This document shows, one piece after another, positions 50,266 to 59,004 of a stretch of DNA of 64,000 bases. Below the pieces are notes generated by a model, which worked only from the letters and a program-made list of their open reading frames with translations, was not told the origin of the DNA and did not search any database. How positions within the stretch are numbered: the stretch's first letter is position 1; every line of letters begins with the position of its first letter. The position numbers were made by a program, and so were the translations under genes. Origin of the DNA: Hyphomicrobium nitrativorans NL23 (lineage in GTDB: Bacteria > Pseudomonadota > Alphaproteobacteria > Rhizobiales > Hyphomicrobiaceae); NCBI RefSeq assembly GCF_000503895.1, contig NC_022997.1:1260501-1324500 (forward strand), read 5' to 3'.

Positions 50266-53200
50266 CGCCCAACAGCCGGCTTGGCGTCTCGGGATTTTTG
50301 ACGCGGGCATTTATTCAATCCCCGCTGACGCCGCTCATTCTGCTGGCCAGTTTTGTTCTTGGCCTGATCGCGCTCGTGGCGCTGCCGCGCGAAGAGGAGC
50401 CGCAGATCTCCGTGCCGATGGTGGACATCCTCGTGACGGCGGACGGGCTCAAGGCGGACGATGCGGTGAAGCTCGTGACCGAGCCGCTGGAAACCATCGT
50501 CAAGGCCATAAACGGGGTCGAGCACGTCTATTCGAATACGGATGACGATCGCGTTCTCGTGACCGCGCGCTTCTTCGTCGGAACATCTCAAGACGATGCA
50601 ATCTTGCGCGTACACGAGAAGGTGCGTGCCAACTACGATCGCATTCCGCTCGGAATCCCGGAACCGCTGATCGTCGGGCGCGGTATCGACGATGTCGCCA
50701 TTGCGACGCTCACCCTCGCGCCCAAGCCGGGCGTGGAGCGTTACGAGGACAACGCCCTCTTTCATCTGGCGGAGCGCCTTCAGGTCGAACTCGCGAAGCT
50801 CGACGACGTCGGGCTGACTTACATCGTCGGCGGCCGTCCGGACCAGATCCGCGTTGAGCCGGTGCCGGAAAAGCTTGCTCTCCATGGCGTGACGCTTTCC
50901 GAACTCGTCGCCAAAGTTCGCGATGCGAACCGCTCTTTTCTCGCCGGGCGCGTGCGCGAGCAGGGTCAAAGCCTCGCAGTGGCTGCCGGGCAGACGTTGG
51001 CGGGTGTCCCCGACATCGGCCTTTTATTGCTGACGACCCGCGATGGCCGTCCCGTCTATGTGGGCGACGTGGCCAATGTCGTCGTCGGCGCGAAGCCGCT
51101 CGAACATCGCGCATGGCACATAACGGCTGAGGACGATGGTAAGCTTCGCCGCGTTCCGGCCGTCACGCTGGCGGTGGCGAAGCGGGCGGGAGCCAATGCG
51201 GTGGTTCTCTCGGCGCGTATCCTTGAGCGCGTGGAGGGCCTCAAGGATCACCTTCTGCCCGCCGATGTCGAGGTGGTCGTCACGCGGAACTACGGGGAGA
51301 CGGCGAACGAAAAGGCAAACGAGCTTCTCTTTCACCTCGGGTTGGCGACGATCTCGATCGTTCTTCTCGTGGGCTTGAGCATCGGCTGGCGTGCCGGGGC
51401 GGTCGTGCTCGTGGTCATCCCCGTGACGATCCTGCTTACGCTGTTCGCCTCCTGGCTTCTCGGATACACGATCAACCGCGTCAGCCTTTTCGCGCTCATT
51501 TTCTCCATCGGGATCCTGGTGGACGACGCGATCGTCGTCATCGAGAACATCGCGCGGCATTGGTCGATGGACGATGGCCGCAGCCGGATCTTCGCCGCCG
51601 TCGACGCGGTTGCGGAAGTGGGGAACCCCACCATCTTCGCGACGCTCACCGTCGTCGCGGCGCTGTTGCCGATGCTGTTCGTTTCGGGCCTGATGGGGCC
51701 CTACATGAGCCCCATTCCTGCGAACGCATCTGCTGCCATGGTGCTGTCTTTCTTCGTTGCGGTGATCGTGACGCCATGGCTGATGGTGCGGCTCAGCGGC
51801 AACGGTGGCGGCCATTCGGAAGAAGGAGATCGCGGAGGATGGCTCGGCCGGAGTTATGAGGCGGTCGCGCGGCCGCTCATTGCCACACGACGCAGGGCGC
51901 TTCTCTTCCTTCTTGCGGTGGGCCTTGCGACGCTTTTCTCGCTCGTGCTGTTCGCCACCAAATCGGTGACGGTCAAGCTGCTTCCGTTCGACGACAAGTC
52001 CGAAATTCAGGTCGTGGTCGATCTCCTCCCCGGTGCGAGCTTGGAGGATACGGATCGGGTTCTCGCCGCGGCGGCGGAGCGTCTTCAGAATCTCGACGAA
52101 CTCGTGTCCATCCAGGCATATGCCGGCACTGCGGCACCGTTCAACTTCAACGGTCTCGTGCGCCACTCCTATCTGCGCAGCGGGGCGCATCAGGGCGATC
52201 TGCAAGTCAATCTCGCGCACAACGACGAGCGTCAGCGGACCAGCCACGACATCGCGCTTCACGCACGCCAGTTGCTGCGAGACTTGCCGGTGCCGGAGGG
52301 GGCCGTCATGAAGGTGGTCGAAGTGCCTCCCGGTCCGCCGGTTCTCGCGACGCTGCTTGCCGAGATTTATGGAGCCGATGCCGAGCAGCGCCGGGCGGTG
52401 GCGCGCGAGATTCGAGAGATCTTCCGAGCGGTGCCCTATATCGTCGATGTGGATGTTGGGTTTCGCGAGGGTGCTCCACAACTTCGAATCGCGATCGATC
52501 AGGACAACCTCGAATATCATAAGGTCGAGCAGCGGGACGTCTACGATACGATCTCCACCTATCTGGGCGGCGTCGCCGTGGGATATTCCCATAAGGGCGG
52601 AGGCCGTCATCCGGTCGAGATCGCCGTTGGGCTACCTAAGAACGATCTTGCCATCACGCAGGCCGCGCTGTCGACGCCGGTTCCGGCCAATGCCCTGCCG
52701 GGGGAGCGCGGAGTCGTGGAACTCGGCGACGTTGTGACGATCTCCCGCGAGGAGGCCTCTCCCACGATCTTCCGGCGGAATGGACGTCCGGCAGAGATGG
52801 TGACGGCGGAGTTGGCGGGTGCGTACGAAGCGCCGATCTATGGCATGATTGCCGTGCAGGCCCTGATCGAAAGCAAGGATTGGGGGGCGCTTCCGAAGCC
52901 GGAGGTGCGCTTTCATGGCCAGCCGGACGGCGAGGCGGGGCCCGTGCTGCTCTGGGACGGCGAATGGGAGGTGACCTACGTCACGTTCCGGGACATGGGC
53001 GCGGCGTTCGCGGTGGCGCTGCTCGGGATCTACGTTCTCGTTGTGGCACAGTTCCGCTCGTTCACGCTGCCGCTCGTCATCCTGACGCCGGTGCCACTCA
53101 CGCTGATCGGGATCATGATCGGCCACTGGCTGATGGGCGCGCCGTTCTCGGCGACGTCGATGATCGGCTTTATCGCGCTGGCCGGCATTATCGTGCGCAA

Positions 53201-53474
53201 CTCGATCCTGCTCGTCGATTTCATCCGGGAGCGCCGGACAGGCGATGTTCCGTTGCGGCAGGTTTTGCTGGAGGCGGGCGCGATCCGCTTCAAGCCGATC
53301 CTGCTCACCGCGCTCGCGGCCATGATCGGAGCCGCGGTCATTCTCGCCGACCCGATCTTCCAAGGGCTCGCCATATCGCTGTTATTCGGTCTTCTGTCCT
53401 CGACGCTGCTGACGGTGCTCATCATCCCGGCCGTCTACGTTGCGTTGCGCGACGATGGACGGGGGATTTTTTGA
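50262..53474 (+). CDS. RND-family efflux permease
   Basis: The 1070-residue pump has twelve helices and two large periplasmic loops. The N-terminus has RAFIQSPLTPLILLASFVLG followed by PREEEPQISVPMVDILV, as in AcrB relatives of the hydrophobe/unknown branch. The proton-relay helix 4 contains GILVDDAIVVIENIAR (about residues 416-431). Late helices include FSATSMIGFIALAGIIVRNS and KPILLTALAAMIGAAVILAD. Met-rich heavy-metal signatures were not seen. The pump is probably induced through the divergent BigR-like regulator. The substrate is not predictable from sequence. Confidence 0.92.
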   Translation: MTPNSRLGVSGFLTRAFIQSPLTPLILLASFVLGLIALVALPREEEPQISVPMVDILVTADGLKADDAVKLVTEPLETIVKAINGVEHVYSNTDDDRVLVTARFFVGTSQDDAILRVHEKVRANYDRIPLGIPEPLIVGRGIDDVAIATLTLAPKPGVERYEDNALFHLAERLQVELAKLDDVGLTYIVGGRPDQIRVEPVPEKLALHGVTLSELVAKVRDANRSFLAGRVREQGQSLAVAAGQTLAGVPDIGLLLLTTRDGRPVYVGDVANVVVGAKPLEHRAWHITAEDDGKLRRVPAVTLAVAKRAGANAVVLSARILERVEGLKDHLLPADVEVVVTRNYGETANEKANELLFHLGLATISIVLLVGLSIGWRAGAVVLVVIPVTILLTLFASWLLGYTINRVSLFALIFSIGILVDDAIVVIENIARHWSMDDGRSRIFAAVDAVAEVGNPTIFATLTVVAALLPMLFVSGLMGPYMSPIPANASAAMVLSFFVAVIVTPWLMVRLSGNGGGHSEEGDRGGWLGRSYEAVARPLIATRRRALLFLLAVGLATLFSLVLFATKSVTVKLLPFDDKSEIQVVVDLLPGASLEDTDRVLAAAAERLQNLDELVSIQAYAGTAAPFNFNGLVRHSYLRSGAHQGDLQVNLAHNDERQRTSHDIALHARQLLRDLPVPEGAVMKVVEVPPGPPVLATLLAEIYGADAEQRRAVAREIREIFRAVPYIVDVDVGFREGAPQLRIAIDQDNLEYHKVEQRDVYDTISTYLGGVAVGYSHKGGGRHPVEIAVGLPKNDLAITQAALSTPVPANALPGERGVVELGDVVTISREEASPTIFRRNGRPAEMVTAELAGAYEAPIYGMIAVQALIESKDWGALPKPEVRFHGQPDGEAGPVLLWDGEWEVTYVTFRDMGAAFAVALLGIYVLVVAQFRSFTLPLVILTPVPLTLIGIMIGHWLMGAPFSATSMIGFIALAGIIVRNSILLVDFIRERRTGDVPLRQVLLEAGAIRFKPILLTALAAMIGAAVILADPIFQGLAISLLFGLLSSTLLTVLIIPAVYVALRDDGRGIF

Positions 53475-53737
53475 AATAGTGCTGTAATTTCAAAGCCTCG
53501 CCGTGGGCGTCGGGAACCATGTCCGGGGCGGCAGGCTTGAATGAGAGAGCGTCTTCAGCCGGCAAATCCTTGCCCCGTCATACGGTGGCCGCAGAGGCAT
53601 AGTTGTATGGAGCCGAATCCCAAACCGTTTCCAAGTCCCGTTCATATTGGGTTCAACTGTCCGGACCTAGGAAACGGTATCTTTTCAGACGTCGTGTATC
53701 AGGTGGACATCCGACAAGCGAAGGAGCGCACCGTCAA

Positions 53738-54082
53738 ATGAAGAAGTATCTCGCAATCGCACTGGCCTCGTTTGGCCTCGTGTTCGTTTCCGTTAGCCCC
53801 TCCAGCGCCGCGGGTGCGCTCGGGAGCGGTGCTTCGTCCGTCGGCAAGGCCGCTGCCATCGAAGGTACGGCAGTCCATCAGGTTCGCCGCCGGCATCGTG
53901 GCCGCAATGCAGCCATCGGCATTCTCGGTGCGGCTGCGGCTGCCGCCATCATTTCGGAAGCCGCGCGTGCCGAAGATCGCCGCGACTATCGCCGCGCGCG
54001 TTCGAGCTGCCGTTCGCTCGATTATCGCTGTGCCAACGGTTCGCGTCGTGCGTGCCGCGATTTCGATTACTACTGCGATTAA
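53738..54082 (+). CDS. Small secreted Arg- and Cys-containing protein
   Basis: The 114-residue protein has a signal peptide (LAIALASFGLVFVSVSPSSA, cleavage near residue 24). It also has an Ala-rich hydrophobic stretch (AIGILGAAAAAAIISEAAR) and a C-terminal part with four Cys (SSCRSLDYRCANGSRRACRD, then YYC). No family was recognised. It stands alone between terminators. In the 260 bp upstream CCGTTTCC (about 53622) is repeated in inverted form (GGAAACGG, about 53668). Confidence 0.65.
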   Translation: MKKYLAIALASFGLVFVSVSPSSAAGALGSGASSVGKAAAIEGTAVHQVRRRHRGRNAAIGILGAAAAAAIISEAARAEDRRDYRRARSSCRSLDYRCANGSRRACRDFDYYCD

Positions 54083-54113
54083 TCGCGACGTTTCCATCGC
54101 GTCATGGATGGAT

Positions 54114-54146
54114 GGCCGGCTCCGTATCGCGGAGCCGGCCTTTTTT
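54114..54146 (+). terminator. Rho-independent terminator after the small secreted protein
   Basis: GGCCGGCTCCG (54114-54124) pairs perfectly with CGGAGCCGGCC (54130-54140) over a 5-nt loop, followed by six T. Confidence 0.9.
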
Positions 54147-54349
54147 CTTGCGAGGCAGCGAGAGCTGCTCCGTCTTCTTTTCGAGGTTCAAGGCGCGCCG
54201 CGGCGCACGCTCAGTGTTCCGCCGCTCCGCGGCAAGCCTTCTGAGACTCCCTAAATTTGTCCGGGCTACACATTGCCCATCGAGCGCCATCATCACGCCG
54301 TTGTTTATCGTGATCTCCTGTTGGTGTGAACTTGTTCAACGGAGCCTGC

Positions 54350-54994
54350 ATGAGAGCATTTAAGATCATCGGTGCCGTCGTCGCGTTTGCGGCGATGGGC
54401 ATCGCCGCGGCGCAGGCAGCGCCCGGATACTCGACCGTCAATTTGAACCTCAGGACAGGTCCGGATACGGAATTTCCGCGCGTCGACGTTATTCCGGAAG
54501 GCGATCCTATCGAAGTGCTGGGCTGTCTGCGCGACGAATCCTGGTGCGATATCGTCTGGGACGGCAATCGGGGCTGGGTGTTCAGCGAATACATCGCGCT
54601 GGATCATCGGGGCGACTATGTCCCGCTGCCCGATGTCGGTCTCTCCGCATTCCGGATTCCCGTGGTGCGGTTTGCAGCATCGGATTACTGGGGCCGCCAC
54701 TATGTCGGCCGTCCCTGGTATTCGGAGCGTCAGCGCTGGTATCGCCACACCCCGCGTGTCCGTCAGGGATGGCGTGCACCGCCTTCGGGCAAGCGTTCGC
54801 CGGGATGGTGGCGCTCGGGCTATCAGGCCCCCAAGGGTATGCGTCCGCCGGAGCGTGGCTGGAAGCGTCCGGATCGCCACAGGGGCGGTGCGCAACAACA
54901 TGACAGGCGTCAGGGTGACGGACGTCATCATGAGCGGCGCGACGGAAGAGGCGATAACCGCCACGATGGACGTCACGATCACGGGCGCCGCTAA
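54350..54994 (+). CDS. Secreted SH3-domain protein with basic C-terminal tail
   Basis: The 214-residue protein has a signal peptide (IIGAVVAFAAMGIAAAQAA). One bacterial SH3 domain follows (YSTVNLNLRTGPDTEFPRVD, PIEVLGCLRDESWCDIVWDG, RGWVFSEYI; about residues 25-85), a cell-wall or ligand-binding fold. The remaining 120 residues are rich in Arg, Gly, His and Trp, with a His/Asp/Arg-repetitive end. The ATG at 54350 has GGAG 5 bp upstream. Similar SH3 proteins of rhizobia are exported to the periplasm. Function not known. Confidence 0.85.
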   Translation: MRAFKIIGAVVAFAAMGIAAAQAAPGYSTVNLNLRTGPDTEFPRVDVIPEGDPIEVLGCLRDESWCDIVWDGNRGWVFSEYIALDHRGDYVPLPDVGLSAFRIPVVRFAASDYWGRHYVGRPWYSERQRWYRHTPRVRQGWRAPPSGKRSPGWWRSGYQAPKGMRPPERGWKRPDRHRGGAQQHDRRQGDGRHHERRDGRGDNRHDGRHDHGRR

Positions 54995-55020
54995 ACGCAC
55001 GCTCGCGTAGCAGTCGAAAA

Positions 55021-55055
55021 GGCCCGGATGGCAGTTTCGCCATCCGGGCCTTTTT
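55021..55055. terminator. Bidirectional terminator between the SH3 protein and tamB
   Basis: GGCCCGGATGGC (55021-55032) pairs perfectly with GCCATCCGGGCC (55039-55050) over a 6-nt loop. It is followed by TTTTT and preceded by AAAA, so it can serve both convergent genes. Confidence 0.9.
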
Positions 55056-55065
55056 CATTTAGAGC

Positions 55066-58000
55066 TCAGTAATCCCATTCGAAGCCGATGCCGATCTTGC
55101 TTTCGCCGTCTGCGCCGAGTTCGCCACGGGCTTTCAGGTTCTTCGTCAAGTCGTGGTCGATGACGACCTGGCTCGATCCGGCGGCCGTGCCTTGCCGCAC
55201 ACCGACATAGGTGCTCTCGTTCACGTAGCTGCCGGCCGACACGGTGGCCGCGCCTTTGCTGTCGGTTCCGATATCGAGCACATCGACGCCGACGGACGCC
55301 TTGAGTTGGTCGAGAACGCCCGGTCCGCTCGATAGCCCTCCGATCTTGTCGATCTCGCTTGCGAGCTGGGCGAGTTGCATCGGGGAGAGGCCGGCGAGAT
55401 CCTTGTTGTACAGCAGGCGCGCGACCACTTCGTCTTCGGGAAGTGCGGGCACGGATGAGAACGCGAACTTGGGGTCGGCGGACGAGCCCGTCACGCTGAC
55501 AATCACGGTTACATCGCCGGCTTGCGCGGCTGCTTCCATATCGAGCAACGGTTCTAGAGATCCGTAGAAATTGATGTTTCCACGCCGGAAATCGAGCTGC
55601 CGCCCGAGAATGGCGAGGCGTCCGCGTTCCATCGAGAATGCGCCGTTTGCGATGGGGTGGGCAGCCGTTCCGCCCAGACGGAGAGCGCCGCCGAGTTGAA
55701 CGTCGAGGCCGCGCCCCTGCACGAAAATGCGGTTGGCGGCATTCAATTGAATGTCGAGCGCGACTTGCGATCCGCCTCTTCCTCCGGGCTTTTCGGCGCG
55801 TGCCTCGTCTTGGAGACGAGCCGGAGCATTGACGTGGCGAATGTCGAGTGCCGAGATCGAGCGCGGCAGAGCATTTGGCACGGTGACGTCGAGCCGTGTG
55901 AGCTTGATCGCGCCGGAAGCGGCGAGATCGTCGGGTGTGCCGCGGATTTCGAAGCGTCCGTCCAGTTCGCCCGCCATGAGGCGACGGTCGTCGAAGCGCA
56001 GCGCGGAAACGTCGAGCGCGACGGCGAGCGCCGGCGGCGCGCCGTCCTGGCCGAGCGTGAGGTTTCCGGTGGCGCTCAATGTGCCGCCACGTTCGCTCGT
56101 GGCCTCCAGTCGCTCGATGACGGCGCCACGCTCGCTCAAGCGGATGCGCGCCGTCACCGGCTTCAGTGCCAAGCCACTTTCAGGATCGCGGACGGTCGCA
56201 TCGTCGATGTCGAGGGCGGCGGCGAGAGACGGAGCGTCGAGCGTGCCGGTGACATTGCCGGAGAGGCGTGCTCGTCCTGAGATGCGCGCTGCACGTTCGG
56301 CCAGCGACGCGTTGGCGAGCGCGAGCGGGATGTCTCCCGATAGCGTCGCCGTGAGCTGGCCGCCCGGCGAGAGATCCAGCATGCCCTGTGTCGCGGCGAC
56401 GAGATTCTCCGGACCCCGCGTTTCGATTTCGCCTTCGATGCGATTGTTCGCGAGCTTTGCGGTAACTTCGACCGTCACCGGCGGAAGGGCGTTTCGCGTG
56501 GACGCCGCAGACGCGTTTCGCCATATCGCCTGCGCGCTTGCACGCGGTTTGTCGGATGTGCCCGCGATGTCGATTGTGCCGTCGATTGTGCCACCGAGGC
56601 CGATCTCGGGCGCGAACGCGTTTGCGACACTGGCCGGGAGGCTGGCGATGCGTGCCGCGATATCGAGTTTTCCAGCGCTGGCCGTTCCACCGATGTCGAT
56701 GCGGCCCGATCCGACCACGAACGCGAGCTTGCCGATGCGTGCTTCGCCGTCTGCGAGTGCGATGCGTGCCGGTTCCGCCAGGACGGCGGTGAGCGTCTCT
56801 TTTCTCAGCGTCGATTTAGAGAGAGTGATGTCGTGCCCCGTGCCGGTCGGTGCGAGCGTTCCGCTCATGTCGAGGCCTGCGCCGTTCGCCTCGCCCGTGA
56901 TCGCGACATCGGTAGTTTGTCCGTGCCCGCGCGCAGTGAGGCGGATGTTTCTGGCGTCGATACCGCCCGTGACGGCGGCCACCGTCAGCTCGGCATTGCC
57001 TTCGATGTCGTCCGAGAGTTCGTCGAAACGACCTTTGGCTTGAAGGGCCTTCAAGCGCATGTCGCCGTAGCGGATGGCGGCGGACTGTGCGTCGAACGCG
57101 AGCGCGGGTTCATTCGGTGCGTCGCTTAATGCGAACGAGGCCGTCAATGCGCCCTCGACCGTTTCGTTCAAAATAGCGCCGAGGGCCGTGAGGTTCGGAG
57201 CGTCGATGGCGATGCGGCCGGAAGGCTTGCCGTTATCGCTTACGGCGAGATCGCCTGTCAGGCGTATGTCTCCCAGCGAAACGTCGAGGTTTTCGACGGT
57301 TGTTGCTCCGTTCGGCGCGGTTGCGAATTGGCTTTGGGCGACAAGTGACTGGCCCGCAATGCCGGCGCGGGCGTCGAGCTTGCCGGAAAACGCGTCGGCA
57401 GATTTCTTCCCGAAAAGCTCGGCCGAAGGGTTTGCGACTGGGTGTCCGTGGAGGGTGGCGTTTTCGGCGGAGAGAGAGACACCGATGTCGAGGGCGTCGG
57501 CAGGGCCCCTCAAGCGTGTGTGAAGTGTCGCTGCGCCTGCTAAGGGTTCTGCAAAGCGTGCGAGATCGGGGAGGTGCGCCGTGATGTCGAGCGAGAGCGT
57601 GTCGCCGGAGGTTGTGCCTTCCATTGTGCCTGTAAGGCCGTCCGTCGCGAAGGCGAGGTTGAGCCGGTCCGAGGCCGCGCTGCCGGTGACGTGAATGTCG
57701 ATGTTGTGCGGTTCATGGCCTGGGGCCCGATGCAGCTCCGTTGCGGCGAGACGCATGTCGATGTCGTCGAGGCGCCAGACGTCGGCCTGTTGCTGGACGG
57801 CGGACGCATTCAGGGAAAGGCGGCCCACGGTTCGCCCTCCGTGCGCCACATCCGATGCCGCGATGTTTGCGGTGACGGCGCGCGCCGTTGCGCTTTTCGG
57901 AACGAAGACGCTCAGGTCTGCCCTCGCGAGCGTTACGGCTTCGCCGCCTTCAATCGGGAACGCCAGCGGCTCTCCATCCGCTCGGCCGATGCGGGCCGTT

Positions 58001-59004
58001 ACCTCGCCGAACGCTGCGGTCGTCGCTGTGTCGATCCCGCCGTTTCCCTGGAGATCGAGGGCATCGTTCGTGAGTTTTGCCTGCTCGATGTCGAGCCGTC
58101 CGTCGGTCCAATGTCCGCTCAAGAGGCCCGTCGTTTTTCCTGCGGCGAGCGCTACGGCCGGGTGCGGCGTGAGCGGCGTCAAATAGCCCTCGAACTGTGC
58201 TGCGAAGTCATGTCCGCCATCGCGCTCGTCGATGAGGGCGTTGCCAGCCACGAACGGTGTGCCGGATGCCGCGAGAGACCACTTGGCGCGCCAAGCGTCG
58301 AGAGGTCCGCGGCCTTCGAATGCGAGGTCGAGCGTTGCGCCGTCGAGTTCAAGGAGGCGGGCTACGAGCCCGTCGCCGGGTTCGGAGGCTGCGACGGAAA
58401 CATCGAGATCCCGTGTTTCCGGACGATACGTGAGGTGAACGGTGGCCGTTCCTCCTGGGCGGTCGAGGCGGCGGATGGCGAGATGAGCACCAAGGCCCTG
58501 CGTTGGATCGACGAGGTGCGCGTCAGCTTTGGCGTGAAGTTGCAGCGGTTCGCCCGTCACGGCTTCCGCGATGTTGATTTCGCCAATCTCGAAGCGTGCG
58601 AGTACGAGGCGGATGAGCGGGAGGCTCGTCGATCCGCTGTCCGTTTTCTTCTCCGCCTGTTCCGGCGGACGCGCGACGTCGACGGCGTCCGCCGTCAGGT
58701 TTTCGATGTGGAGACGTCCGGAAAAAAGCGCGAGAGGACGCCAGGAAAACGCAATGCCGCGGATTTCGAGCCAGGCGCCGCTGCGGTCGGACAGTGCGAT
58801 GCTGTCGATGCTGCCGTTCGAAAACAGCGATCCTTCAAGCGTGCCGAAGCTGATGGCGCTGTCGGAGGACGATGCCGCCCATGAGGCGATTTTCAGTGCG
58901 GAGCGCTGGCCGGGACCCGTTGCGAGCGAAGCGGCCACAAGCAGCACGGACAGGCCGCCTGCTATCGCGAACCTTCCAAGCCATTTTACGATCCGCTTCT
59001 TCAT
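55066..59004 (-). CDS. tamB: Translocation and assembly module protein TamB
   Basis: The 1312-residue protein has an N-terminal signal anchor (FAIAGGLSVLLVAASLA). It continues as a long run of beta-rich AsmA-like sequence with many short Gly/Asp/Leu repeats and ends in the DUF490/TamB domain. It is thought to bridge inner and outer membranes as a hydrophobic groove for lipids or to assist outer-membrane protein insertion with TamA. The C-terminal motif GELGADGESKIGIGFEWDY is typical. It directly follows tamA; start and stop codons share one base, which indicates coupling. Confidence 0.93.
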   Translation of the reverse strand: MKKRIVKWLGRFAIAGGLSVLLVAASLATGPGQRSALKIASWAASSSDSAISFGTLEGSLFSNGSIDSIALSDRSGAWLEIRGIAFSWRPLALFSGRLHIENLTADAVDVARPPEQAEKKTDSGSTSLPLIRLVLARFEIGEINIAEAVTGEPLQLHAKADAHLVDPTQGLGAHLAIRRLDRPGGTATVHLTYRPETRDLDVSVAASEPGDGLVARLLELDGATLDLAFEGRGPLDAWRAKWSLAASGTPFVAGNALIDERDGGHDFAAQFEGYLTPLTPHPAVALAAGKTTGLLSGHWTDGRLDIEQAKLTNDALDLQGNGGIDTATTAAFGEVTARIGRADGEPLAFPIEGGEAVTLARADLSVFVPKSATARAVTANIAASDVAHGGRTVGRLSLNASAVQQQADVWRLDDIDMRLAATELHRAPGHEPHNIDIHVTGSAASDRLNLAFATDGLTGTMEGTTSGDTLSLDITAHLPDLARFAEPLAGAATLHTRLRGPADALDIGVSLSAENATLHGHPVANPSAELFGKKSADAFSGKLDARAGIAGQSLVAQSQFATAPNGATTVENLDVSLGDIRLTGDLAVSDNGKPSGRIAIDAPNLTALGAILNETVEGALTASFALSDAPNEPALAFDAQSAAIRYGDMRLKALQAKGRFDELSDDIEGNAELTVAAVTGGIDARNIRLTARGHGQTTDVAITGEANGAGLDMSGTLAPTGTGHDITLSKSTLRKETLTAVLAEPARIALADGEARIGKLAFVVGSGRIDIGGTASAGKLDIAARIASLPASVANAFAPEIGLGGTIDGTIDIAGTSDKPRASAQAIWRNASAASTRNALPPVTVEVTAKLANNRIEGEIETRGPENLVAATQGMLDLSPGGQLTATLSGDIPLALANASLAERAARISGRARLSGNVTGTLDAPSLAAALDIDDATVRDPESGLALKPVTARIRLSERGAVIERLEATSERGGTLSATGNLTLGQDGAPPALAVALDVSALRFDDRRLMAGELDGRFEIRGTPDDLAASGAIKLTRLDVTVPNALPRSISALDIRHVNAPARLQDEARAEKPGGRGGSQVALDIQLNAANRIFVQGRGLDVQLGGALRLGGTAAHPIANGAFSMERGRLAILGRQLDFRRGNINFYGSLEPLLDMEAAAQAGDVTVIVSVTGSSADPKFAFSSVPALPEDEVVARLLYNKDLAGLSPMQLAQLASEIDKIGGLSSGPGVLDQLKASVGVDVLDIGTDSKGAATVSAGSYVNESTYVGVRQGTAAGSSQVVIDHDLTKNLKARGELGADGESKIGIGFEWDY

